A stretch of DNA of 64,000 nucleotides from Bos javanicus (Eukaryota > Chordata > Mammalia > Artiodactyla > Bovidae). The DNA lies in the NCBI RefSeq assembly GCF_032452875.1, contig NW_026893842.1, forward strand, positions 186,001-250,000. The letters are read 5' to 3'. The position numbers and the translations under genes were made by a program. The notes under the pieces were generated by a model that worked only from the letters and a program-made list of their open reading frames with translations, was not told the origin of the DNA and made no database searches. Shown here piece by piece: positions 54,761 to 64,000 of the stretch (its first letter is position 1; every line of letters begins with the position of its first letter).

Positions 54761-55311
54761 CTGATCACGTGACTCTGCAGGCACTGATCACGTGGCTGAT
54801 CAAGTACAGATCACGTGACTGAGCATGCACTGATCACGTGGCTATCATGCACTGATGACGTGACTGCGCATGCACTGATGACGTGGCTGATCAGGCACTG
54901 ATCACATGGCTCATCATGCACTGATCACGTGTTTATCAGGCAATGATCAGTGACTGACAGGCGCTGATCATGGGACTGTGCACGCACTGATCACGTGGCT
55001 ATCATGCACTGATCACGTGACTGCGCATGCACTGATGACGTGGCTGTTCGGGCACTGATCACGTGTTTATCAGGCAGTGATCAGTGACTGACAGGCGCTG
55101 ATCAGGGGACTGTGCACGCACTGATCAGGTGGCTGATCAGGAACTGACCACCTGACTGCGCATGCAGTGATCACGTGGCTGGTCGTTCACTGATCACGTG
55201 TTTATCATACGGTGATCACGTGACTGAGAGGCGCTGATCACGTGACTGTGCCGTCAGTGATCACGTGGCTGAGCAGGCACTGATATCGTGACTGAGCATG
55301 CACTGATCATG

Positions 55312-55911
55312 TGCCGGGAGCCGGGGAGGCATTCCACTCTGGACAAAGGTCATGAGGAAGGAGGCTCGGCATACGCAAATGCGGGATCGAGCCTCAGGAG
55401 TCCACCCGGATATTCTCGAGCATCTCCCCCAAAAAAACCAGAGTCTGCCTACTGTATTGCTTTGTGCTCTCACCTCTGATTTCACTGGGGGCTGTCCCCC
55501 ACCACCATCTCGCTCTCTCTGTCAAAGAGTTAACTTACAGCTCCAATTCATAAAGTTCCTTGTCATTCTTCCCTTTAACTTCCAGCTGAGTCTCCATCTG
55601 GAGCGCGGAACCCACCACGCTTACTAATTATGCCTGGGCTGCTAAGACCCACTCGAGAAGGTGTCTAGGGTGAGGCACCTTTCGCTATTCGAGAGGGCGC
55701 CTGCGGCCTACGTAAGTGGTGCAAACTTCTTGTCTTGAAGTTTGATTGGTCTTCCGCGTAAACCAAGCTACTCAGTCTCTTTTCTCCACCGAATTTTCCT
55801 ACTGAGCTCTCCTCATACTATTATTCTTGACATCTCTGATTAGCATATAAATAGTCGCCTAGGCCATCTCTCCTTCGAATACCCTGGATCAGTTGGGGCT
55901 GGTCCCCGGCA
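55312..55911 (+). mobile_element. ERV LTR copy 3
   Basis: 600 bp, C5A7 tract then ccagag. Primer site 55914-55931. Confidence 0.85.
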
Positions 55912-55932
55912 GGTGGCGACCGAACAGGGACC

Positions 55933-56171
55933 TCAGGAGGCAATACTCAAAGAGCTGAGCAGACACGAACCACGCAATCAGCAGGCAATAAGCATGGAGC
56001 TCAGCAGTGACGAATCATGCTGCTCAACTGGCAATAATCAAGCACGTGACCAGGCAGGAATCACGCAGCTCAGCTGGCAATTGTCAAGCAGATGAGCCGA
56101 CAGGAATCACGCAGCTCAGATGGCAATTGTCATGCAGATGAGCCGGCAGGAATCACGCAGCTCAGCAGGCC
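55933..56171 (+). repeat. 46-bp-repeat block D, 1.711b unit 3
   Basis: 239 bp, five repeats, with ctcagatggc. Confidence 0.87.
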
Positions 56172-56722
56172 CTGATCACGTGACTCTGCAGGCACTGATC
56201 ACGTGGCTGATCAAGTCCAGATCACGTGACTGAGCATGCACTGATCACGTGGCTATCATGCACTGATGACGTGACTGCGCATGCACTGATGACGTGGCTG
56301 ATCAGGCACTGATCACATGGCTCATCATGCACTGATCACGTGTTTATCAGGCAATGATCAGTGACTGACAGGCGCTGATCATGGGACTGTGCACGCACTG
56401 ATCACGTGGCTATCATGCACTGATCACGTGACTGCGCATGCACTGATGACGTGGCTGTTCGGGCACTGATCACGTGTTTATCAGGCAGTGATCAGTGACT
56501 GACAGGCGCTGATCAGGGGACTGTGCACGCACTGATCAGGTGGCTGATCAGGAACTGACCACCTGACTGCGCATGCAGTGATCACGTGGCTGGTCGTTCA
56601 CTGATCACGTGTTTATCATACGGTGATCACGTGACTGAGAGGCGCTGATCACGTGACTGTGCCGTCAGTGATCACGTGGCTGAGCAGGCACTGATATCGT
56701 GACTGAGCATGCACTGATCATG

Positions 56723-57322
56723 TGCCGGGAGCCGGGGAGGCATTCCACTCTGGACAAAGGTCATGAGGAAGGAGGCTCGGCATACGCAAATGCGGGATCG
56801 AGCCTCAGGAGTCCACCCGGATATTCTCGAGCATCTCCCCCCAAAAAAACCAGAGTCTGCCTACTGTATTGCTTTGTGCTCTCACCTCTGATTTCACTGG
56901 GGCTGTCCCCCACCACCATCTCGCTCTCTCTGTCAAAGAGTTAACTTACAGCTCCAATTCATAAAGTTCCTTGTCATTCTTCCCTTTAACTTCCAGCTGA
57001 GTCTCCATCTGGAGCGCGGAACCCACCACGCTTACTAATTATGCCTGGGCTGCTAAGACCCACTCGAGAAGGTGTCTAGGGTGAGGCACCTTTCGCTATT
57101 CGAGAGGGCGCCTGCGGCCTACGTAAGTGGTGCAAACTTCTTGTCTTGAAGTTTGATTGGTCTTCCGCGTAAACCAAGCTACTCAGTCTCTTTTCTCCAC
57201 CGAATTTTCCTACTGAGCTCTCCTCATACTATTATTCTTGACATCTCTGATTAGCATATAAATAGTCGCCTAGGCCATCTCTCCTTCGAATACCCTGGAT
57301 CAGTTGGGGCTGGTCCCCGGCA
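56723..57322 (+). mobile_element. ERV LTR copy 4
   Basis: 600 bp. C6A7 tract, and a private single-G loss in actggggctg (~56902; others have five G). The two indels balance in length. Primer site 57325-57342. Confidence 0.85.
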
Positions 57323-57343
57323 GGTGGCGACCGAACAGGGACC

Positions 57344-57582
57344 TCAGGAGGCAATACTCAAAGAGCTGAGCAGACACGAACCACGCAATCAGCAGGCAAT
57401 AAGCATGGAGCTCAGCAGTGACGAATCATGCTGCTCAACTGGCAATAATCAAGCACGTGACCAGGCAGGAATCACGCAGCTCAGCTGGCAATTGTCAAGC
57501 AGATGAGCCGACAGGAATCACGCAGCTCAGCTGGCAATTGTCATGCAGATGAGCCGGCAGGAATCACGCAGCTCAGCAGGCC
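57344..57582 (+). repeat. 46-bp-repeat block D, 1.711b unit 4
   Basis: 239 bp, five repeats, with ctcagctggc as in units 1 and 7. Confidence 0.87.
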
Positions 57583-58133
57583 CTGATCACGTGACTCTGC
57601 AGGCACTGATCACGTGGCTGATCAAGTACAGATCACGTGACTGAGCATGCACTGATCACGTGGCTATCATGCACTGATGACGTGACTGCGCATGCACTGA
57701 TGACGTGGCTGATCAGGCACTGATCACATGGCTCATCATGCACTGATCACGTGTTTATCAGGCAATGATCAGTGACTGACAGGCGCTGAACATGGGACTG
57801 TGCACGCACTGATCACGTGGCTATCATGCACTGATCACGTGACTGCGCATGCACTGATGACGTGGCTGTTCGGGCACTGATCACGTGTTTATCAGGCAGT
57901 GATCAGTGACTGACAGGCGCTGATCAGGGGACTGTGCACGCACTGATCAGGTGGCTGATCAGGAACTGACCACCTGACTGCGCATGCAGTGATCACGTGG
58001 CTGGTCGTTCACTGATCACGTGTTTATCATACGGTGATCACGTGACTGAGAGGCGCTGATCACGTGACTGTGCCGTCAGTGATCACGTGGCTGAGCAGGC
58101 ACTGATATCGTGACTGAGCATGCACTGATCATG

Positions 58134-58732
58134 TGCCGGGAGCCGGGGAGGCATTCCACTCTGGACAAAGGTCATGAGGAAGGAGGCTCGGCATACGCAA
58201 ATGCGGGATCGAGCCTCAGGAGTCCACCCGGATATTCTCGAGCATCTCCCCCCAAAAAACGGAGTCTGCCTACTGTATTGCTTTGTGCTCTCACCTCTGA
58301 TTTCACTGGGGGCTGTCCCCCACCACCATCTCGCTCTCTCTGTCAAAGAGTTAACTTACAGCTCCAATTCATAAAGTTCCTTGTCATTCTTCCCTTTAAC
58401 TTCCAGCTGAGTCTCCATCTGGAGCGCGGAACCCACCACGCTTACTAATTATGCCTGGGCTGCTAAGACCCACTCGAGAAGGTGTCTAGGGTGAGGCACC
58501 TTTCGCTATTCGAGAGGGCGCCTGCGGCCTACGTAAGTGGTGCAAACTTCTTGTCTTGAAGTTTGATTGGTCTTCCGCGTAAACCAAGCTACTCAGTCTC
58601 TTTTCTCCACCGAATTTTCCTACTGAGCTCTCCTCATACTATTATTCTTGACATCTCTGATTAGCATATAAATAGTCGCCTAGGCCATCTCTCCTTCGAA
58701 TACCCTGGATCAGTTGGGGCTGGTCCCCGGCA
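58134..58732 (+). mobile_element. ERV LTR copy 5
   Basis: 599 bp. C6A6 then cggag, one base shorter than copy 1. Primer site 58735-58752. Confidence 0.85.
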
Positions 58733-58753
58733 GGTGGCGACCGAACAGGGACC

Positions 58754-58946
58754 TCAGGAGGCAATACTCAAAGAGCTGAGCAGACACGAACCACGCAATC
58801 AGCAGGCAATAAGCATGGAGCTCAGCAGTGACGAATCATGCTGCTCAACTGGCAATAATCAAGCACGTGACCAGGCAGGAATCACGCAGCTCAGCTGGCA
58901 ATTGTCAAGCAGATGAGCCGGCAGGAATCACGCAGCTCAGCAGGCC
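58754..58946 (+). repeat. shortened 46-bp-repeat block D, 1.711b unit 5
   Basis: 193 bp, four repeats. Exactly one 46 bp repeat is missing: the fourth repeat's start (gcaattgtcaagcag) runs directly into the fifth repeat's gccggcagg end. Confidence 0.87.
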
Positions 58947-59497
58947 CTGATCACGTGACTCTGCAGGCACTGATCACGTGGCTGATCAAGTCCAGATCAC
59001 GTGACTGAGCATGCACTGATCACGTGGCTATCATGCACTGATGACGTGACTGCGCATGCACTGATGACGTGGCTGATCAGGCACTGATCACATGGCTCAT
59101 CATGCACTGATCACGTGTTTATCAGGCAATGATCAGTGACTGACAGGCGCTGATCATGGGACTGTGCACGCACTGATCACGTGGCTATCATGCACTGATC
59201 ACGTGACTGCGCATGCACTGATGACGTGGCTGTTCGGGCACTGATCACGTGTTTATCAGGCAGTGATCAGTGACTGACAGGCGCTGATCAGGGGACTGTG
59301 CACGCACTGATCAGGTGGCTGATCAGGAACTGACCACCTGACTGCGCATGCAGTGATCACGTGGCTGGTCGTTCACTGATCACGTGTTTATCATACGGTG
59401 ATCACGTGACTGAGAGGCGCTGATCACGTGACTGTGCCGTCAGTGATCACGTGGCTGAGCAGGCACTGATATCGTGACTGAGCATGCACTGATCATG

Positions 59498-60097
59498 TGC
59501 CGGGAGCCGGGGAGGCATTCCACTCTGGACAAAGGTCATGAGGAAGGAGGCTCGGCATACGCAAATGCGGGATCGAGCCTCAGGAGTCCACCCGGATATT
59601 CTCGAGCATCTCCCCCCAAAAAACCGGAGTCTGCCTACTGTATTGCTTTGTGCTCTCACCTCTGATTTCACTGGGGGCTGTCCCCCACCACCATCTCGCT
59701 CTCTCTGTCAAAGAGTTAACTTACAGCTCCAATTCATAAAGTTCCTTGTCATTCTTCCCTTTAACTTCCAGCTGAGTCTCCATCTGGAGCGCGGAACCCA
59801 CCACGCTTACTAATTATGCCTGGGCTGCTAAGACCCACTCGAGAAGGTGTCTAGGGTGAGGCACCTTTCGCTATTCGAGAGGGCGCCTGCGGCCTACGTA
59901 AGTGGTGCAAACTTCTTGTCTTGAAGTTTGATTGGTCTTCCGCGTAAACCAAGCTACTCAGTCTCTTTTCTCCACCGAATTTTCCTACTGAGCTCTCCTC
60001 ATACTATTATTCTTGACATCTCTGATTAGCATATAAATAGTCGCCTAGGCCATCTCTCCTTCGAATACCCTGGATCAGTTGGGGCTGGTCCCCGGCA
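59498..60097 (+). mobile_element. ERV LTR copy 6
   Basis: 600 bp. C6A6 then ccggag, an intermediate between the cggag and ccagag forms. Primer site 60100-60117. Confidence 0.85.
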
Positions 60098-60118
60098 GGT
60101 GGCGACCGAACAGGGACC

Positions 60119-60357
60119 TCAGGAGGCAATACTCAAAGAGCTGAGCAGACACGAACCACGCAATCAGCAGGCAATAAGCATGGAGCTCAGCAGTGACGAA
60201 TCATGCTGCTCAACTGGCAATAATCAAGCACGTGACCAGGCAGGAATCACGCAGCTCAGCTGGCAATTGTCAAGCAGATGAGCCGACAGGAATCACGCAG
60301 CTCAGATGGCAATTGTCATGCAGATGAGCCGGCAGGAATCACGCAGCTCAGCAGGCC
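60119..60357 (+). repeat. 46-bp-repeat block D, 1.711b unit 6
   Basis: 239 bp, five repeats, with ctcagatggc. Confidence 0.87.
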
Positions 60358-60908
60358 CTGATCACGTGACTCTGCAGGCACTGATCACGTGGCTGATCAA
60401 GTCCAGATCACGTGACTGAGCATGCACTGATCACGTGGCTATCATGCACTGATGACGTGACTGCGCATGCACTGATGACGTGGCTGATCAGGCACTGATC
60501 ACATGGCTCATCATGCACTGATCACGTGTTTATCAGGCAATGATCAGTGACTGACAGGCGCTGATCATGGGACTGTGCACGCACTGATCACGTGGCTATC
60601 ATGCACTGATCACGTGACTGCGCATGCACTGATGACGTGGCTGTTCGGGCACTGATCACGTGTTTATCAGGCAGTGATCAGTGACTGACAGGCGCTGATC
60701 AGGGGACTGTGCACGCACTGATCAGGTGGCTGATCAGGAACTGACCACCTGACTGCGCATGCAGTGATCACGTGGCTGGTCGTTCACTGATCACGTGTTT
60801 ATCATACGGTGATCACGTGACTGAGAGGCGCTGATCACGTGACTGTGCCGTCAGTGATCACGTGGCTGAGCAGGCACTGATATCGTGACTGAGCATGCAC
60901 TGATCATG

Positions 60909-61509
60909 TGCCGGGAGCCGGGGAGGCATTCCACTCTGGACAAAGGTCATGAGGAAGGAGGCTCGGCATACGCAAATGCGGGATCGAGCCTCAGGAGTCC
61001 ACCCGGATATTCTCGAGCATCTCCCCCCAAAAAAACCAGAGTCTGCCTACTGTATTGCTTTGTGCTCTCACCTCTGATTTCACTGGGGGCTGTCCCCCAC
61101 CACCATCTCGCTCTCTCTGTCAAAGAGTTAACTTACAGCTCCAATTCATAAAGTTCCTTGTCATTCTTCCCTTTAACTTCCAGCTGAGTCTCCATCTGGA
61201 GCGCGGAACCCACCACGCTTACTAATTATGCCTGGGCTGCTAAGACCCACTCGAGAAGGTGTCTAGGGTGAGGCACCTTTCGCTATTCGAGAGGGCGCCT
61301 GCGGCCTACGTAAGTGGTGCAAACTTCTTGTCTTGAAGTTTGATTGGTCTTCCGCGTAAACCAAGCTACTCAGTCTCTTTTCTCCACCGAATTTTCCTAC
61401 TGAGCTCTCCTCATACTATTATTCTTGACATCTCTGATTAGCATATAAATAGTCGCCTAGGCCATCTCTCCTTCGAATACCCTGGATCAGTTGGGGCTGG
61501 TCCCCGGCA
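60909..61509 (+). mobile_element. ERV LTR copy 7
   Basis: 601 bp, C6A7 then ccagag. Primer site 61512-61529. Confidence 0.85.
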
Positions 61510-61530
61510 GGTGGCGACCGAACAGGGACC

Positions 61531-61769
61531 TCAGGAGGCAATACTCAAAGAGCTGAGCAGACACGAACCACGCAATCAGCAGGCAATAAGCATGGAGCTC
61601 AGCAGTGACGAATCATGCTGCTCAACTGGCAATAATCAAGCACGTGACCAGGCAGGAATCACGCAGCTCAGCTGGCAATTGTCAAGCAGATGAGCCGACA
61701 GGAATCACGCAGCTCAGCTGGCAATTGTCATGCAGATGAGCCGGCAGGAATCACGCAGCTCAGCAGGCC
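61531..61769 (+). repeat. 46-bp-repeat block D, 1.711b unit 7
   Basis: 239 bp, five repeats, with ctcagctggc. Confidence 0.87.
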
Positions 61770-62320
61770 CTGATCACGTGACTCTGCAGGCACTGATCAC
61801 GTGGCTGATCAAGTCCAGATCACGTGACTGAGCATGCACTGATCACGTGGCTATCATGCACTGATGACGTGACTGCGCATGCACTGATGACGTGGCTGAT
61901 CAGGCACTGATCACATGGCTCATCATGCACTGATCACGTGTTTATCAGGCAATGATCAGTGACTGACAGGCGCTGATCATGGGACTGTGCACGCACTGAT
62001 CACGTGGCTATCATGCACTGATCACGTGACTGCGCATGCACTGATGACGTGGCTGTTCGGGCACTGATCACGTGTTTATCAGGCAGTGATCAGTGACTGA
62101 CAGGCGCTGATCAGGGGACTGTGCACGCACTGATCAGGTGGCTGATCAGGAACTGACCACCTGACTGCGCATGCAGTGATCACGTGGCTGGTCGTTCACT
62201 GATCACGTGTTTATCATACGGTGATCACGTGACTGAGAGGCGCTGATCACGTGACTGTGCCGTCAGTGATCACGTGGCTGAGCAGGCACTGATATCGTGA
62301 CTGAGCATGCACTGATCATG

Positions 62321-62920
62321 TGCCGGGAGCCGGGGAGGCATTCCACTCTGGACAAAGGTCATGAGGAAGGAGGCTCGGCATACGCAAATGCGGGATCGAG
62401 CCTCAGGAGTCCACCCGGATATTCTCGAGCATCTCCCCCCAAAAAACCAGAGTCTGCCTACTGTATTGCTTTGTGCTCTCACCTCTGATTTCACTGGGGG
62501 CTGTCCCCCACCACCATCTCGCTCTCTCTGTCAAAGAGTTAACTTACAGCTCCAATTCATAAAGTTCCTTGTCATTCTTCCCTTTAACTTCCAGCTGAGT
62601 CTCCATCTGGAGCGCGGAACCCACCACGCTTACTAATTATGCCTGGGCTGCTAAGACCCACTCGAGAAGGTGTCTAGGGTGAGGCACCTTTCGCTATTCG
62701 AGAGGGCGCCTGCGGCCTACGTAAGTGGTGCAAACTTCTTGTCTTGAAGTTTGATTGGTCTTCCGCGTAAACCAAGCTACTCAGTCTCTTTTCTCCACCG
62801 AATTTTCCTACTGAGCTCTCCTCATACTATTATTCTTGACATCTCTGATTAGCATATAAATAGTCGCCTAGGCCATCTCTCCTTCGAATACCCTGGATCA
62901 GTTGGGGCTGGTCCCCGGCA
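62321..62920 (+). mobile_element. ERV LTR copy 8
   Basis: 600 bp, C6A6 then ccagag. Primer site 62923-62940, intact as in the others. Confidence 0.85.
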
Positions 62921-62941
62921 GGTGGCGACCGAACAGGGACC

Positions 62942-63134
62942 TCAGGATGCAATACTCAAAGAGCTGAGCAGACACGAACCACGCAATCAGCAGGAAATAA
63001 GCATGGAGCTCAGCAGTGACGAATCATGCTGCTCAACTGGCAATAATCAAGCACGTGACCAGGCAGGAATCACGCAGCTCAGCTGGCAATTGTCATGCAG
63101 ATGAGCCGGGAGGAATCACGCAGCTCAGCAGGCC
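62942..63134 (+). repeat. shortened 46-bp-repeat block D, 1.711b unit 8
   Basis: 193 bp, four repeats. Private changes: ggatgcaat, caggaaataag and gccgggagg. The missing repeat is replaced by the join caattgtcatgcag, so this loss is independent of, or differently placed from, that in unit 5. Confidence 0.87.
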
Positions 63135-63505
63135 CTGATCACCTGACTCTGCAGGCACTGATCACGTGGCTGATCAAGTACAGATCACGTGACTGAGCAT
63201 GCACTGATCACGTGGCTGATCATGCACTGATCACATGGCTCATCATGCACTGATCACGTGTTTATCAGGCAATGATCAGTGACTGACAGGCGCTGATCAG
63301 GGGACTGTTCACGCACTGATCGGTGGCTGATCAGGAACTGACCACCTGACCGCGCATGCAGTGATCACGTGGCTGGTCGTTCACTGATCCCGTGTTTATC
63401 ATACAGTGATCACGTGACTGAGAGGCGCTGATCACGTGACTGTGTGGTCAGTGATCACGTGGCTGAGCAGGCACTGATATCGTGACTGAGCATGCACTGA
63501 TCATG

Positions 63506-64000
63506 TGCCGGGAGCCGGGGAGGCATTCCACTCTGGACAAAGGTCATGAGGAAGGAGGCTCGGCATACGCAAATGCGGGATCGAGCCTCAGGAGTCCACC
63601 CGGATATTCTCGAGCATCTCCCCCCCCAAAAAACCAGAGTCTGCCTACTGTATTGGTTTGTGCTCTCACCTCTGATTTCACTGGGGGCTGTCCCCCACCA
63701 CCATCTCGCTCTCTCTGTCAAAGAGTTAACTTACAGATCCAATTCATAAAGTTCCTTGTCATTCTTCCCTTTAACTTCCAGCTGAGTCTCCATCTGGAGC
63801 GCGGAACCCACCACGCTTACTAATTATGCCTGGGCTGCTAAGACCCACTCGAGAAGGTGTCTAGGGTGAGGCACCTTTCGCTATTCGAGAGGGCGCCTGC
63901 GGCCTACGTAAGTGGTGCAAACTTCTTGTCTTGAAGTTTGATTGGTCTTCCGCGTAAACCAAGCTACTCAGTCTCTTTTCTCCACCGAATTTTCCTACTG
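63506..64000 (+). mobile_element. ERV LTR copy 9, cut by window end
   Basis: First 495 bp of the LTR. Most diverged of the nine: C8A6 tract, ttggtttg for ttgctttg (~63654) and ttacagatcc for ttacagctcc (~63732). With unit 8 it suggests a different subfamily or the approach to an array edge on the right. Confidence 0.85.

Larger units (their letters stand above)
53901..55311 (+). repeat. 1.711b-type unit 2 (1411 bp)
   Basis: LTR 53901-54500, D block 54522-54760, 23-mers 54761-55311. It carries gatcaagtacag and ctcagatggc in the D block. Confidence 0.9.
55312..56722 (+). repeat. 1.711b-type unit 3 (1411 bp)
   Basis: LTR 55312-55911, D block 55933-56171, 23-mers 56172-56722. First unit in the array with gatcaagtccag. 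Confidence 0.9.
56723..58133 (+). repeat. 1.711b-type unit 4 (1411 bp)
   Basis: LTR 56723-57322, D block 57344-57582, 23-mers 57583-58133. It carries gatcaagtacag and a private cgctgaacatggg (~57785), where others have cgctgatcatggg. Confidence 0.9.
58134..59497 (+). repeat. 1.711b-type unit 5 (1364 bp)
   Basis: LTR 58134-58732, D block 58754-58946 (one 46 bp repeat missing), 23-mers 58947-59497 (551 bp). It carries gatcaagtccag. Confidence 0.9.
59498..60908 (+). repeat. 1.711b-type unit 6 (1411 bp)
   Basis: LTR 59498-60097, D block 60119-60357, 23-mers 60358-60908. It carries gatcaagtccag. Confidence 0.9.
60909..62320 (+). repeat. 1.711b-type unit 7 (1412 bp)
   Basis: LTR 60909-61509, D block 61531-61769, 23-mers 61770-62320. 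It carries gatcaagtccag. Its 23-mers show clearly a 134 bp internal direct repeat (starts 61940 and 62074). Confidence 0.9.
62321..63505 (+). repeat. 1.711b-type unit 8, deleted form (1185 bp)
   Basis: LTR 62321-62920, D block 62942-63134 (46 bp short), 23-mers 63135-63505 (371 bp, 180 bp short). The 180 bp is about one 45-46 bp dimer near 63209, one 134 bp interval between internal direct repeats near 63262-63300, and one base at gatcggtgg (~63319). It also has many single-base changes not found in units 1-7 (tcacctgac, gaccgcgc, gatcccgtg, tgtgtggtc). Confidence 0.9.
52041..64000 (+). repeat. 1.711b-type satellite array: LTR plus 46-mer block plus 23-mers
   Basis: Seen: eight complete ~1.41 kb tandem units and one partial, each with a ~600 bp non-satellite insert between diverged 1.706-type monomers. 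Markers absent upstream include gcgcatgc, cgtgtttatcagg, gactgacaggcgc and tgtgcacgcac. Known, from memory: bovine 1.711b satellite consists of 1.706-related DNA carrying an LTR-like insertion. The fit is good but was not checked by search. The 23-mer phase continues unbroken from region 1, so the boundary is defined by the first diagnostic base (gactgcgcatg, from about 52040) and could lie as far left as about 51950. Confidence 0.9.

Noticed and set aside
52490..64000. Nine independent retroviral insertions or a set of proviruses
   Set aside because: All LTRs sit at the same satellite position with the same flanks and the same primer-site join, so there was one insertion followed by tandem amplification. 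No gag, pro, pol or env sequence is present between LTRs.

Overview
The window contains no protein-coding gene. It is wholly tandem satellite DNA of a mammalian, almost certainly bovine, pericentromere or centromere. The basic monomer is about 23 bp, built from a 12-mer GATCACGTGACT and a related 11-mer GATCATGCACT. I recognise this from memory as the prototype of the bovine 1.706 g/cm3 satellite (satellite III). In the last 12 kb the same monomers are joined to a retroviral long terminal repeat (LTR) in a 1.41 kb unit, the organisation I recall for the bovine 1.711b satellite. Cattle or a close Bos relative is therefore the best host guess.

Region 1 (1 to about 52,040) is a 1.706-type array, all in one orientation, in nine higher-order units. 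Each unit has three 230-240 bp blocks (A, B, C), each made of five ~46 bp repeats (dimers of 23), separated by 23/22 bp monomers. A-to-B spacing is nearly fixed (879-884 bp). B-to-C is about 1.57 kb (range 1.47-1.64 kb). C to the next A varies from 1.7 to 5.7 kb, so unit length varies from 4.16 to 8.11 kb. Units 5-7 (28,404-41,222) are compact forms that lack a large internal part of the C-to-A spacer.

Region 2 (about 52,040 to 64,000) is a 1.711b-type array. After a partial unit come eight complete units with LTR-to-LTR spacings of 1411, 1411, 1411, 1411, 1364, 1411, 1412 and 1185 bp, and a ninth cut by the window end. Each complete unit is a ~600 bp LTR (TG...CA, 7 bp inverted termini), an 18 bp tRNA-Lys-type primer binding site, a 46 bp repeat block, and ~551 bp of diverged 23-mers. 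The LTR sits at the same satellite position in every unit, so it was inserted once and then amplified.

The main points for follow-up are: (1) the insert is exactly LTR plus primer binding site with no target-site duplication, the structure of a plus-strand strong-stop DNA; (2) the in-phase junction between the two satellite families near 52.0 kb; (3) size changes in quanta of ~46 bp and deletions between internal direct repeats; (4) the very dense array of palindromic CACGTG E-boxes. The open frames in the window are by-products of homogenised repeats and are not annotated as genes.
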